Positions 23,491 through 37,244 are shown, counted from the stretch's first letter. The stretch is 64,000 nucleotides of DNA from Calliopsis andreniformis (GCF_051401765.1 NC_135073.1:8556001-8620000); one strand, 5' to 3'. Program-made: numbers and translations. Notes: generated from the sequence alone by a model not told the origin.

Positions 23491-23537
23491 ATAGATAAAT
23501 TTTCGGTTCACTTTATTATACTTATCGATCGTAAATA
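23491..23537 (-). pseudogene. Decayed cluster-type promoter upstream of the array
   Basis: TATTTACGATCGATAAG at 23537-23521 fits the GATA box of the five live genes exactly. It is followed directly by a TATAATAAAG stretch and a GTGAACCGAAAATT segment like that downstream of the live TATA boxes. The roughly 57-62 bases normally between the two elements are missing, and no ATGAAAG exon follows. It reads as a promoter relic with an internal deletion. Confidence 0.45.
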
Positions 23538-26162
23538 AGCACTTTCATTGCGGAAATATGGCATTAAGGAGAAACCTAATAATCGACGACACTGACACAG
23601 AATCTGTACATTACAGAAATAATCCCTGACTGTTCAGCAAGAAGAAGGCAAAATCAGTGCTAGTGGTATTCAATTGTGTGAGTAACGTTCGACGAATTCA
23701 GTAGAGCAGCTAATGCAAACGGAGGAGGATGTTTATGAAAGATGAGACAAAACGAAAAAGTGAAAAGGTGGAAATGGGGCAAGAACGATATTACAGGAGA
23801 GTGTAGGTGTATATAGATAAGAGGGAGAGAACGAGAAGAAGGAAGAGAGAGGAGGAACTTCACCTGACATTCGGACAATGCCGGCGTGGTGCTGTCGCGT
23901 TCGGTTCCTGGTTATGGCGGGCACACAATGCCTATTGTTGAGTAACCCACCATACAAACGTGTGTGCCAACGCTTCCACACAACAGGCTGGTCTAGGCCC
24001 ACCCTTTTCCTCTCTGTTTCTCCTTAGGAGCACGCACGTTGCTTTTTCCTGCACCCCCGCGACACAACTGGTCCACGTGTACCGTTAGATTTTGGCAACC
24101 TCAATAAGAATTTTTTCCATAAAACATTGTGAAAGGAAAACCAATTCCTCTTTCTCAGATAAGTTTCAAAGTATTCACTATGAAATTATGCTGACGAGGG
24201 AATTTCGGTTATTCATAAATGGGCGATAATAATAATTTTCTGGATACTATAGCTTGTAGATGTAAGTACGATTACTAAATTTTACAATGGTTTTTATTGG
24301 TTTCGAGGTTACTACAGTTCTAGATGAGGTTTTTTGAGACAATAAATAGAAGAGAAAGTAGCTTTTCAATTTATGAAAATTGTAGAATAACGATTGAACA
24401 GTCGATTCAGTTTGCTTTATACTTCTAATGTATTTTCATCGCTAAACTACTCTCGTTTGCATAGTAAACAGTATAGTCATCGAAGTTTTTTAATGTATGT
24501 GGTTAAACTATAGACTCGAAAGGGAACTTTTACCTGATCTAACTGAATAGCAACCAACTCTGATGAACTTGGCTGTCAACGTGACAGTATTCTTCTGAAC
24601 TCGTTAGGGCTAAAATCTTGAGGTTTATGTAGGCCAAAAAATGAGTGGGCATTCGTTAGAAATTTCCTTATATGGAAATTTCTCGCGGTTGGTACAGTGT
24701 CGTGGTTGCTACCCAGGTGCTCGGAGTCGCACTCCCATTAAGATAAACGAAAAAATGAAAGTGCTAGAGCATTTTCTTTTAACAGGCAGAGACTCAGACA
24801 TTTGGGAGAGTAATCGAACATATCCTCCGTATGTAACGCTTTATGTTTCTTGAGACATAGTCTTAAAGTGTTAATAACTAGTACTCGTTGTAAAACTGAC
24901 TCGAGAGTCAATATGAGATTCTCCAAGTATTATTTAAGTCCCATGGAATCTTTCCTCATATATTCAGCGAACTTTTCAAAACTTTGAATTAGACAGAGTA
25001 CGACTGAATATTATGAGTATGTACTTCGCTTCAAACTATCTGTGAGTAACGCAATAATTCTGAGAAGAACCGACTTGGGACAAATGAGTCTACAGAAAGA
25101 GCCAAAGGTGAGAAGAAAGTGGTAACTTCTTTAAATCTCTGTCAGACCTCTGTAGTATTTGAAATTCGAATTTAATCACACTTTATTGTTAAGAGGCGCG
25201 CGAAGAATTCTTGATCGCGGTAAATCGCGGCGTAACGAGATACGCGGAGTAACGAGAAAAGAATTCGCTTCGTTATGTCGCGTGCAGGGATAGGATTTAA
25301 AGGAGGAGGTAGAAGAAGATAAAGTAAACCCTAACCCCTCGAGTTTATCGCGACGTCCACGGTTCGAATTCAATCATTTGCAAATCACCACCTCGTTCGG
25401 CTCTTGTTCCCGATAATTTGGCAGAGGAATTGGGTTCACTTTGGTAGATGAAATTTCTCACTTAACGAATCGATTGCAGAAGGGACGATCCGCTGGACAA
25501 AAACTCGACGTCTTCCTTTTAGAGGAAACATTTTCGTGCTGTCACTTCTGCTCGATAAAGTGTACTAATGTTAGGGCCTTTAACTTATGCATAATTTATG
25601 CCAAATTTTTGGCCATTGAGTACAGACACCACATCGCAGTTTTTGAAAAACAATAATACAACTCTGATGAGGTACTTCGTATTTGCTATTGAATAATGAA
25701 AAAATAATATTTGAGGGTTTGGAGAAAAAATCAGTTTTAACATATTTGGTTATTTTTAAGTGGTCTAAGTTGGCACAGGATGTCTCTAGAATTTACTGTA
25801 GGTAATATTTCACTTCTGTACTTATGCCATTGTTTTCACGATGCAGGAAGTCGACATGTAGAATGCATTCTAAGAAGTGTTGTAACTTCTACAAAGGAAT
25901 AAAAAACATGATTTAGTTGTGCTACTTTATAATGTATCTACTTTTTCTTATGGAACAGTGCACAATTTTTGGCATTTCTGTGTGTACCTCTCTTAACAAT
26001 ACATGCAAAATTCCTCGTTTATCTCGTGCCTTTTAGAGAAAAGTTGCCAAATTTGAAACGACGTTTAGGTTGGACCACCAGTATATCTTGTAATGTATAA
26101 CAAATTTGCGTCGCATAATAGCTAATATATGTTATTTATATACTAAATCAGTTAATACAATA
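23538..26162. other. Mostly AT-rich, gene-free
   Basis: Two richer patches, about 23640-24080 and 25180-25480, hold overlapping short frames without domains. A lone CACAGGATGTCTC at about 25777 resembles the end of the inverted-repeat element at 5370 but has no partner. Confidence 0.45.
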
Positions 26163-26335
26163 ACATTTCAAAAGAGAAAAAGGGATTCTGAGCGGTTCTG
26201 TATCTTATGTGAAGAAATCAAGAAAGAAAATATAATAAAATGCATGAAATGTTCCACTTGGGTTTATGCTCTGTGATTGGAGTAGATACCAAATTTAAAA
26301 AATATTATTGCTCGAATTGTTACCGTTTACAATGA
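26163..26335 (+). pseudogene. Relic of a transposase-type C-terminal PHD-like finger with a frameshift
   Basis: The frame encodes a basic KRKRDSERF stretch, then CILCEE, a Lys/Glu-rich spacer, KCMKCSTWVYA and a stop. Shifting frame near 26268-26272 restores the rest: IGVDTKFKKYYCSNCYRLQ and a TGA at 26335. Together they give C-x2-C, C-x2-C-x2-W and a terminal C-x2-C, as in PHD-like fingers that end insect transposases. The usual His is Tyr/Ala and the following Cys falls at the frameshift. Its spacer differs from the relic at 18.1-18.4 kb, so it is a different element. No DDE domain or terminal repeats were recognised nearby. Confidence 0.5.
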
Positions 26336-26639
26336 GATGTTACAAATTAGTCATGCTGGCATCAATGTAATATATTTTGTCAACTTATTGTTAAGAAAAC
26401 TTAATTACTTTTACAGTTCAACCCAATGATCCAATCTAAGAAACCAAAGGTCCATTCTAAATAATCATTACGATAAGTGGGCTAATATCATGTTTATAAA
26501 CAATACTTGCCTAACATTTTATATAATATTTTGGAAAAAATCAGTCATATTGTCTTCAAGGCATAACCAGTAACATTTTTTCTGCTATCCCTTAAATATT
26601 AAGCTTAAAATAAAAAATATTTTACTAGTCCAAATTCGG

Positions 26640-27480
26640 CAATTTTCCTCTAAGTGTAACGCATCAGGAAAATGCGTGATCAATTTTTGGCGAAATATAA
26701 GCGTTGATATTCTGATTTTCCCGTTACCCGACGATACGTAGTAAAGAGGATGAGAGAAAAGCGCGGTCTCCCGCGCTCGCCATATTGCCATACACGCCGC
26801 CTGCGTTTTACGGCCGTATTCAGCGATTTTGCATAGCGAGCGTGTGTGCGCGACCGTGCCGATCTGTGCACGTGGACTGCAGAAAAGGGGAACAGGGGAG
26901 GAACAGAAGGAGACGCTGTAGGACGAGGAAGAAAGCGGGATAGAAAAAGGGACAGCGTCGTTATCCTTCCCCCGGCAGCGTCACCGGAACTGCTATGAGC
27001 CCATTCACCTTTTCCATGTCGATTCGCATATATACGGCAATCGTGGAAGCTCCTTGAGAGCTCAATTTATCGGGAAACGGCCCCCGTCCGCTGGTACAAA
27101 GTGAACCGATGCATGGAACGCGACCTCTCCCCCCCGCGCCTACCTCAAACAAATTGTCATAATTGAATAACCACGGAGATAAGCGAGCGTCGCTTTGGTC
27201 GTTCGCCGCTTACCCTCGGCAACTCGCGCTCGGCCTTCATACGGGCTGATCCATTTAACTCTCGAGTGCTTCGAGTTCACTCAATGCGCGATCTAGACTC
27301 CCCTCATTGTGCCCCGAGACCCTGCTGCTCGCTTTCGATTCTGAAAGTTGGCTCGATTAATTTGTTACGTGCACTGGACTCGGTGGAATGTTTTGCAATG
27401 CTGATCTACGACCCCAGGTTGTGTATTGAGCCAAGATCGTGTGCAGGAGTCTTATTGTTAGTTTCATGACTACAGTACTC
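26640..27480. other. CpG-rich island
   Basis: Many CpG dinucleotides and an AG-rich tract; frames are short and open on both strands. Probable regulatory or promoter sequence; no gene assigned. Confidence 0.45.
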
Positions 27481-27968
27481 TGTCATGAATGGTGAATTGT
27501 TTTAAATTGCCAGAATTATTACTCGTTAGCAATTTCTGTAGAATATCCATGGCTAGATCCTTTAGGAATAATATTCCTATTGTTTAGCAATACGGTGTGG
27601 AGCTGTTTGCCATCTCCAAGCACTTGCTCTTCTTCCAAACAGTCACACGACATCCGATAGCTGAGAGGCATAACGTAGGCGTCAGTGTCAGCAACACGAC
27701 TTAGGTCTCATTCATTTTCTTCCATGGACACATAGCCTGAGTCCCTCTCGTAAGTCCCTTAAAAACCAAACATCGATCGGTCATTTTTTCTTAAACTCTC
27801 TTTAAAAGTGTATAGTAGCTAATGTATTAACTATGGAAAGTGTTCGACTTGATACGTGGAAAATTTCGAGGGATGACTTGATACGCTAAAATAAGATGAA
27901 AGTCAAGAATAACGAAAATGCGTTTAGGGTTTCGTTTCAGAGTTATGATTGTTGCACAAATACGTGTA

Positions 27969-28126
27969 ATGTCTGACTTTAAACTTATTCTACTACTGGC
28001 GTGCAGTAGTAAAGTCAGACATACCGAGACCAGTAGAATAAGTCCCAATTCAGACGAAGCGAAATCAGTAGAATAAGACACCACTCAGCCACAACAAAAT
28101 CAGTAGAGTAAATCCCAAGTCAGACC
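27969..28126 (-). repeat. 35-bp-unit minisatellite with hairpin (copy B, opposite orientation)
   Basis: CAGTAGAATAAG-type cores start at 28031, 28066 and 28101, again a 35-base period, and are the reverse complement of the copy at 376-579. Before them is a hairpin: the perfect 12-base arms ATGTCTGACTTT (27969-27980) and AAAGTCAGACAT (28011-28022) enclose ACTACTG and CAGTAGT. Confidence 0.85.
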
Positions 28127-31014
28127 CTACATACAAGATCTTGTGCATTATGCAAAGATAAAAAGGTCAGTGAAAGGAATATGGGACCGTGTGAATGTAG
28201 AGTAATCTTCTTCCTGTGGCAAACCCTTTCGAGAATCAGGTACGCCAGCTTTTTCTTTTTGTTTTATAGCTGCTCGTGTTTGTATACTTATGGGATTAGG
28301 GATCCGACCACTCGTCAATAATAGATAAATAGAAACACACAAACATGGTCATTTCATTTCAGAGTCAGCAAAGTTGGTACTCCTTTTACCTCTGGGCATT
28401 CCACTGCACTTCTCATTCCTGTAGTGTACGTCGTAATTAATCCTGGTCCAGTGGACCGCTTTGGTGACCGAACAACCAACTCTGGATCCATTCTGACCCA
28501 AACCTCTTCATTACCAAAGTTTTGTGTTATTATTTCATTCAGTGTGCTTCCACACTTCACGTATTGTTAATGAGACGAAAATTATGAATAGCACAAGCCT
28601 CTGCTTTCCACGGTTTTACAATAAATCGCCATAATTCGAGTATGCGATGTGATTTCCTTAAAAGGTACGAAACAAGAAGGGATCGAAATATCTAACGAGG
28701 CTGAAAGGAGAAACTGGAACAAAATAAACGAGAACAAAAAGCAGAGGTGCAGATATCGAGGGTGGCTTTAACGGTCTTTTGTTTGGTTAACTTCATTGCT
28801 TCCCAGCTCGGTGGTAATTGCCACAATACAGGACGAGGAACCAAAAAGAGAACAGCGATTCAGGAAATCGGGGAAAATGGTTAATCGAACGACAAGTCGA
28901 ACCCTAATTTTACTCTTGAAGTACATTGCTTTGATTGCACAGTCTTCTATATTCCTTCATATTTTTCAAACATAATGTGCAACACAAAAAGTAATAAAAT
29001 CTGGATAAATATTAATATAATTACAGCAACGACCATATTCTAGGATTTTGCTCGCTTTTTTAATTCTAGTATATAATTATTATATAATACAATCCTTCAA
29101 ATTTTTACCTCAATATAAGCTTCCTCTTTTTGACTGTTACATTAATTTCATGTGAAATACCATTTTACTCACAAAAATGATTATTTCCATAGATGTTCAT
29201 TACGCCTAAAGCAATTAAATTTTATAGAACAGGGTAACAGTGTCAGTATGACACGATGCATGTATAATGCATGATATTTTCAATAACGTGGAGAATATCG
29301 TAAAGTGTCCTCTTGTCTCGTATGTTCGTGTCGTTTGAAAATTGCAGAGGATACTCCTTTCATTCCGAGCACGATCGAGCCTTACGGAAATTTGGATTGA
29401 CCCTCTTGGCGTAGAACAATTCTTGGCTTTGCAGCGAGCAGGAAAGAACGGAAGACAGTAAAAATATCTGACCACAGTGTCGTAAGATCTCTTGGTGGTC
29501 ATTTTATATTTATAAAGAACCGTGACTCAAGAGTCGCATTCAAGGAGTACGAAATACATTTTGTACCCACGTAGTGGTGAACTCTGTGTTAAGCCCAAGA
29601 AATAGACAAAAGAAATTTGTTTCGTCGCAGATATTTTTCAAACCGAGAAGATGCACAATTTCATTTTAGAATTCGCTCCCAAATTAATTGTTCAGTGATT
29701 TAATTAATTTCATATGTTCAGAAATTTTCATAAATTTCCACTCTCGTATCATTTCTCACAGTAAAATATATTATTTTCGTATTTTTTCATTAGATTGTGA
29801 CTTATCCAATTTATCATGTTTGCCACCAGCGCCACATATACGTATGGGGTGGATAGATTCTCGTTTATATTTAATTAGACTATTTAAATCTATATTATAT
29901 ATATGACAATAATAATTTTTTTCGTATAAGACTTTTTGCATAATAACACAAAAAATATACCATAGCTTGTATTTTCTTTTAACTAACCATGGTATCAAAC
30001 CTTTTAAGTAATCATCCCTCGACTTTGAAAGGTGTGATTGTGTAAATGATTGTATTGTTTTAAAAATTCCATAGTATAAGACATAACGATTACCAAATAT
30101 CGTTAATTCTGAAGATGAAATATCTTTGAAAGATTATGGAGACCAGTACACGATATCGATCTCGGTTAGGACAACCATCACCAAATAGGATAAAAATCAG
30201 AAAATGTACGCGATACTGTCACAGTTTTGGCAGCACACATACCGTCAAGATTTTGATGGGCAGAATGAAGCCGTACGTGTTCCGAATATGACTGCACGAG
30301 ACTCCTGTGGCCAAGACAGAGACGATACAAAAGGAGCATCGTCCAAAGTAGAGTTTTGATTTCCAAAGTAGAACTTATTGCCACAGCAGAGATTGCCACG
30401 TGAAACTGAAGTTACTATTGCTTCGTTCTGTGTCGAATCGTATTTTTAAGAAACGCTGGCAATTTAATAAGGAAGAAGTACCTTTATTTAAGAATCATTT
30501 GCAGTTTTCGAATACTTTGTATTTTTCTATCGCGAACAAGCTACCGTAGATGTGATAATACAATATAGTTATGAGTGCTTCAGGCTATCTATAATCACGT
30601 TCAAGTTCTTATTGAATAATTAAAAACGTCAGTGGCAGATCGGCGTACTCTTATGATCACGAGTAGGGGGAGGTCCCTCTTGAAATTTGCATAGCTGCTT
30701 CAGCGATAGGAGCCGCGCTGAAATATGGGGTTTTATTATTTTCGAGGCGGTTCACTCCGTTAACCGTGTGAGTGCAAGTGAAGACGAAGAGTGGAACTAC
30801 AAGGACCTAATATATTTTGAAAACAAGAAATTTAATAGAGTTAATAGATATGAATTAGTGTCATATTGGTAAATTTAAAAAAATGATCAAATGTTTTCTC
30901 TACAAAAAAAAAGAATAGGAAAAGTAAATTAAGTAAAAAGTTTACTACGTATTACTTCATAAAAATAGCAAAAGAGAATATTTTTACACTACATTCTTTA
31001 ATATTTCAAGCTAA
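28127..31014. other. Gene-free stretch
   Basis: Short frames at 28148-28560, 29215-29502 and 30178-30399 lack domains or, in the last case, a proper start. Nothing firm recognised. Confidence 0.45.
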
Positions 31015-31313
31015 TCACTTGAATTGCTTTAATAACACCAAAGTTAGTATCGTGGTATTATTCTCTTCGACCAGAAGGTAATGATATTTTCCTGGAACTA
31101 CTGCATTGGTACAATACGTAAAGCCAGGGAGATCAGTATCCACCAATATGCCAGATATTGGCTGACCAGTGCAGAAGATACTACTGCGGATGTTAGTATC
31201 ACTGGTGTAGACGCTATAAAGTAGGGACCTGATAAAGCGACACATTGGCGACGTGTCGTTTATCACACGTGTTCCACATGTCCACGCTGCGGTTTCAAAC
31301 AAGTTCTGCACGT
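31015..31313 (-). CDS. Probable terminal coding exon of an unrecognised secreted or extracellular protein
   Basis: The frame is open from an acceptor (TGTATTCACAG, exon start 31313) to a TGA at 31015, encoding about 98 residues in phase 1. The codons look like real coding sequence: mixed third positions and a clear contrast with the AT-rich flanks. ATTAAA follows the stop within about 20 bases, as expected for a last exon. The peptide has four cysteines (WTCGTRV, PMCRF, IFCTGQ, TYCTNA), two NDT/NNT glycosylation motifs and a hydrophobic C-terminal strand, suggesting an extracellular disulfide-bonded domain. I do not recognise the family. An unspliced start further upstream (MKFLFF...) is possible but gives a poor signal peptide. 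The 5' exon was not found. Confidence 0.5.
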
Positions 31314-34300
31314 CTGTGAATACATAAAACGGATAAAAAGTTGGTTTGAAGAAAAGGAACTTCACAATTTTCCCCTTCGCCCAGTGTAGTGCTTGTGAAA
31401 TTTGATTTCAGTCGAATTATTTTCCATTATTAATACATATCAAGTATCACTTTATAGCTTTCAGACAAAACATGGAATTTAATTTTTAGGTTGATTTTTT
31501 TAACAAGTTCTGAATTTTTTATTACTATTACGCGTTTAAATTTCAATCTTTTATATACTAGCCATAAGTCTCTGTTCTTACTACTTTTTTACTATGGTAG
31601 TCATCCACGTATTTCATAATCTACAATCAGTCACTTAAGAAATTGTTGACAATGTACATATACATATACACGATGAAAGCAGTTGCATACCCAGGTTACG
31701 GTGGCATATCAACGATGTCCATGTCGTGTATGCACGTTCGAAGACTACCAGTGAAAAGGAAGAATACGTTGGAAGACTCCAGCCATGCCAACCATGAATT
31801 TTTCATTTGGGGACGTCAACTACTCGAGACCCTGACTCATATACAGCCTTTCGAGGGTCACCGAGAAATACATTTATCAACTCTTACTTTCAAGAATATA
31901 TTGTGCTCATGTCTCCTCTGCGCTTACAATACTCACACCTAGAGAGCACATTTTTAATTTCCAAATAATGAATATACAATGTTTGATTTATTTGGCAGCA
32001 GCACAATGTCTCACGTTCGGGTAACTGAAGGTATGAAATATATTCTTGCTACAAAAATTACTTGGAACGTGATAGGATAATTAACTTTCCGTGGATAGTA
32101 CTGTAAAGTGGGTTTTAGGGTCGATTACATTTATATCTTTTTAAGTTCAGTATTACATTCCTTTATTCATAATGATGAAACTTTCGACAGTAGTCTAACC
32201 ATTAAAGTGTTGATATGACATTAAAAATATCTTGAGGAACTGACAATGTTTTTAAAAAACATCACTAATTAAAATAAACAAGAATGCTATGAAGTTTACA
32301 TATTAATAATGAAATTACACAGTACAATACCAGAAAAGGTATATCGATATTTTCTACAATATGACAATTCCATAAAATCATACACAATACTTTCTTACGC
32401 CACCTCCTAAAATATGCTAATAATATTTAACCAGACAATCCTGAAGCACCTAGCATCTGCTCATGAAATCAGATCATAAAGATAACATCAGTTTAAAGAG
32501 AAAGTTGTATAATAAACGCAATACATGTTCCAAGAAGACGTTAACTAAATGAGCACGATACACGTATCAACGCTTTGTTAAAAAGAGAAGGCTTTTCACA
32601 ACGACGAACGTGTTGAACGTAGTACGTACAGGCTCGTAAGCCATTAGAGAGGTAACTGCTCAACGAAGTTTCTTCAGGTTCTGAATTCTGGATATTAAGG
32701 ACATTCCTCCGAGCGTCAACTCGGCGGTATTTACTCGATTTTCAAGGCCAGTTTGCGAATTATTCCCGCGTCTTGCCCTTCTCGGTCACTTGGCAAATTT
32801 TACCGTCGTCTCCGCTAATCATCGCCCTGCACTCCGGCGAAGTTTCAAAGAGAAATGAACTATTCATTGCGGTCGACCCTTACGGCGCGCACCGTCCTCT
32901 GGATACCTTCCTTTCGTCCCTTCTCTTTCCGCCTAGCAAGGATCTCGCTGAGACTTCGTCGTTTTCCTTCTCTATTCCACGCTCATTAATTCCGTCTCTC
33001 CTCCTTCATCCACTTCTTCCCCTGAACAGAGGATAGAGTGGCGGGCTCGGTATCGTGGCTGTTGCTCCTATTACCGCATCCTTTCATAACACTAAATAAT
33101 TCCATTTAATTACTCTCCCTTTGGCCCGTATACCAGCTGCCGAATGGGCACGGGATATTATTTATCGCGCTTTCCAAGTCGTTCTAAAGACCGACGCCGC
33201 CGTGTCCTCTCAGCCACCCCTTCAGTTTGACTTCATCGTTTGGACTGTTTCCACTGTGACTCTGGCACTGCATTCAGAGACTTTAATGGGTCAAAGCGGT
33301 GCATACATTGGCCTCTTTGACTGGGCCTGTGTTAGTTGAGTGATTTGTCTTTTGCTTGGTTTCAGTTACTATAGGTTTTCTTTGGCGGACGTCTGGGTGG
33401 GAGACTTCAGTCTATATGTTTGATTCGTTTTTGGTTACGGAGGTGTTTTTGGTATTTTGATACTTTATGAGTGAAGGGTACGTCATCGTTAAGTACGATT
33501 TACCAATAAAGAATGTAAGTGTAGTTTCAATTTTATCAGGTTGTATAACAAAAAGTACAACGTTTTCATTACCAAGCATTTTACTATCGTGCAAAATGAG
33601 CCTTTGTTGAAGACTTCGCATGATGCACTTAACGTTGTGTCAGATGCAGAACTGTTCTACCTGTAGATTGCAAGATCTATCAAACGTTTCATACGACAAA
33701 CGTGAACATGTCTGAGCATCAAAGTGTTTTGCAACAGTTTGTGTCGCGCAGCACTTACTAACAACCCTGCTATGACATACTTTGGACATTCTATCAAGCA
33801 TGGAACAAGGTTGTCAAGTAGAAAATGTAAATTCGTATGGAACTTCGGACAGAAGTAAACATTCTTCAAGCAAAATTTCTCGCTTTTTCGGAATTTATAA
33901 TGGCAAATGTACTTATTAGTTTAAAATTTAGTGACGACTCTGTAAAGTTTCAAATTATTTGTACCAAATTATTTATACAGTTTTTGAAAATCGTCACACA
34001 AACATCTTTGCATTGATTATCTTGTTCCTTTAGCTACTCCCTTACAGTTCTTTGCAGATTTTCATTGTTTTCATAGTTTTTCTCAGCATTAGCTCTCTTA
34101 AGAGAAAACTTCTTGAGGCCACTACTTTGACACCAATGAAGACTTGGAAAGGACTGTGAAAAGTGGCAAAACGCAAAGCATAATCTTAACTGTTTCAAAA
34201 GTTATAAAACCGAAGGTATAATTGGTTATTTAATCCTCATAAATATCTACCAAGTATTCCAGAAAAGAAATTCAATGCAACATTCCTCAATAAATTTCCT

Positions 34301-37244
34301 CCACAAGTGACTCCTCTTCAAGAAGTCAAAAAAACCCTAGAAAGATATGTCCAGTTATCGCAACACTCTGTCCTCGCTCCATGTCCACCACAAGTACTGG
34401 CACCGTTTCTTAACAGAGTCCCTTAGAAGGTTTCATTCGGAATTACACAGGTAACAGCCACACGGTCGAAGGAACAATGCAATCAGAATTTACTCGGGTC
34501 GATTCCGTGGGACTAAGAAAACGTTAAGGCTGGGTCGTTCCCTATCCTCGGTGGCAAGTTCTGCCGATACAACGTGTACGTTGAACTCTTCCCGCGGACG
34601 TCTACATGCGATGCACGATCGTTCGTAATGGCGGGGGTTAGGTTGGCGAACGGTGGTGGAAACAGAGGCAAGAGGTACAGCAGATCTCGCGAACGCTTCT
34701 TGCGGAGGATCCCTGGCAGGGATCCTTCTAGCCAGGCAACTTTGGTGGCCGCTGCATGCGTCGCTTAGTCGGGCTTAGCGACCCAGCCAGACTCCTATTT
34801 ACATTAATTCCCAATAATCGGACAACAGCATCCGTCCTTAGTCGAGCGCACCTTATGAAACGATCTCCTGAAATCGCTTAACCTCCTCGCAGACGATGGT
34901 TGTTCCTCGCCACCACAGTATCGTGGGACCGTCACGACGCACTTACGGCGCCGGATCCGTACACCTGAGGAGAGCTCATCGAGTTTCTCCATTTGCATCG
35001 TGGATGACCTATTTCCATAATGTAGCCTCACCACCAGCATAAGTGTTCGCCGACGTTGGTATAACACGAGCCAGCCATCACGGGCCAATGTTTTAGTGAA
35101 TTTTCGAAATTAACCTCATACGTTCTGCGTATTAGGTCGAGATTACGGCCAGCTGCTTTCATCGTCGAGAATTGAATCTTGACCCCTTTTTGCTTCTAAT
35201 CTCTCGTTTTCGGGTTAGTAGTTTGTGAACTACTGTTGTCTTGACTTGATAGCAGGTGGTTAGAAAGGAAACGATGCTGGTGAAGCATTTCAGTAAATGG
35301 GTAATTGCTTCCAATTCGAAATTGAAGACGTTGGCTTGTAGAAAACTTAATTAATGAGTGCATGGGAATTAGGCGAAAATTAGAATATTATTCTGTTCGG
35401 TGTTGTAGTTAGTTCATTTTTTAATGATAGTAATGCAGACATTGATGGAATGGTCTAATATTATAGCAATTTTATTATTCAAAATAGAGATCTACAAAAA
35501 ATTATTTCTACATAAATATTTTCCTATGCGTTCGAAGCTTAATCTCACAAACTACAATATCTAGTTTAGAATTCATAAAAGATTCACCATATCTATTTTT
35601 AACCATAATAAATCTCACTACAAAATATCTCACATGATGAGATCTAATTGTTCGACAGAATAAAATTATTGTATGAGTGTTACTAAGGAAAGAAAAATTA
35701 ATTTCTACTCCTTATAGTTATTTACTAATTCTTGATGTGTACTCTACCGTGCATGACCCTTGAAGACTGTCATATTAATAGAAATGTATGAATTACATAC
35801 AAATAAAATTATCTAATATAGCTTTGACTACAGAAGTTGTCTCCGATGTTCATTGTCTAAAGTTTACAAATTCTGGTGGGAATCACATTTGATATTAGTA
35901 TAAATAAAACAGTGTATTTCATGCATTTCCTGTAATGTAAAACCGTGTAAATATTTATGCAGTGTTGTACAATCCTCAAGAGCTAGATCGTCTAAATTGC
36001 ACACCTTACATAAACCTCCACGAAACCCATAGACCATCGTACCTATAACCACCTAGAGATTGCCACAAAACCGCCACAAAAGCATTTCACCTAACATCCA
36101 CCAAACCAAGCACGAAAGTCAGAAATATCACACGCACGTTACAACGGCGACTCTTTTGTGCGTCCTTCATCCATTTTCGCGTATCATGCAAAACCAATCA
36201 CACGCCAGGACGAGCCTCGATGAAACCGCCGATGAAAGGGCGATCAACGTTTGATGTTTGCTTGATCGTGCGACCTAGCTCGCCCGAAATTTTCCATCGC
36301 GGCCGTTTTCCCGTTTAACAACGCCGCCCCAACGCGGAGATATTCTTCGGGATGGCCTTGGGGCCAAGTTAGCAAGTCGTCGCCGTCTATTTTCCAGACA
36401 GGCTGAGTGCAGGCGCGCGCGCGCGCGAGCACAGAGTGAGGAACAATGAAATGAGCAAATAACTAGATTCTCACGCGCAACGGAACAATAATAGCACCGG
36501 GGGACATTTTTCACGGGCCCGTGGGCAAAATAATTTGGCAACAGATGCGTCACGTCGCGTTTTCCGAGCCACCCGACCAAGAATAACCGAGCAGGAAAAG
36601 GGCGCGCGGCTGGTTTTGGTGCGGCTGGCCTGATAGAACGCGGTGACGCGAACTCTGTGTGCTGAGGAGTTTGACGTTGTCACCGACTTGCAGCGAAAAT
36701 TCGCCTGCTCGAATCTGCAGGAGAAATTTCGATGGCAATTGTTTCGTGTATACTGGAATTTTTTTATTCGAGTTTGTTGCTGGTAGTTGACAAGCAGGCT
36801 GGGTGGATTGCGCGTGGTCCATTCCCTGAAAATCCAGCCCAGAATAAAGTCCATTGGTGTTAGAAAGGCGAGTGAAGTACTGTAGTCCCTAATTTGTCAA
36901 ACTTGTTAATAGTCGACATAATAACTATGGAATGTACACGTAATGGTGGTAAATGGTACTCGGTTAGGATAGTATAAATATTGCAATGTAAAATACATGT
37001 TAATTTCCATGTAATATTCATGAATGGTCATAGTACAGTGAGCAGAAAGTGTGCTGAATGTTTGAGAAGATTAAAGAAAATGTTTGGTCCATAAACTCTG
37101 AGGAAATTTACGCATACAATGTAAAACAATTGTTCTTCTATCGATAAGGTTTCAATTCACTGAGGGTGAACTGAATGGTGAGAAAGAAGGACATCAGCAA
37201 AAAAATTTGTTCTTCCTATAGGCAGGTAACAAATATTTTTATTA
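31314..37244. other. Gene desert with three CpG-rich islands
   Basis: The islands lie at about 32.6-33.4, 34.45-35.15 and 36.05-36.85 kb, separated by AT-rich DNA. The first exon of the gene ending at 31015 should lie in or beyond this stretch, but I could not find it. No other gene recognised. Confidence 0.45.
36413..36427. repeat. (GC)n tract
   Basis: Fifteen bases of strictly alternating G and C within a CpG-rich island; a potential Z-DNA-forming tract. Confidence 0.95.

Noticed and set aside
25361..25371. GGTTCGAATTC, similar to a tRNA B box
   Set aside because: No A box and no cloverleaf can be drawn around it.
30178..30399. Minus-strand frame of 73 codons
   Set aside because: It begins at GTG; an internal acceptor and donor could define a 60-base exon, but nothing upstream or downstream joins to it.
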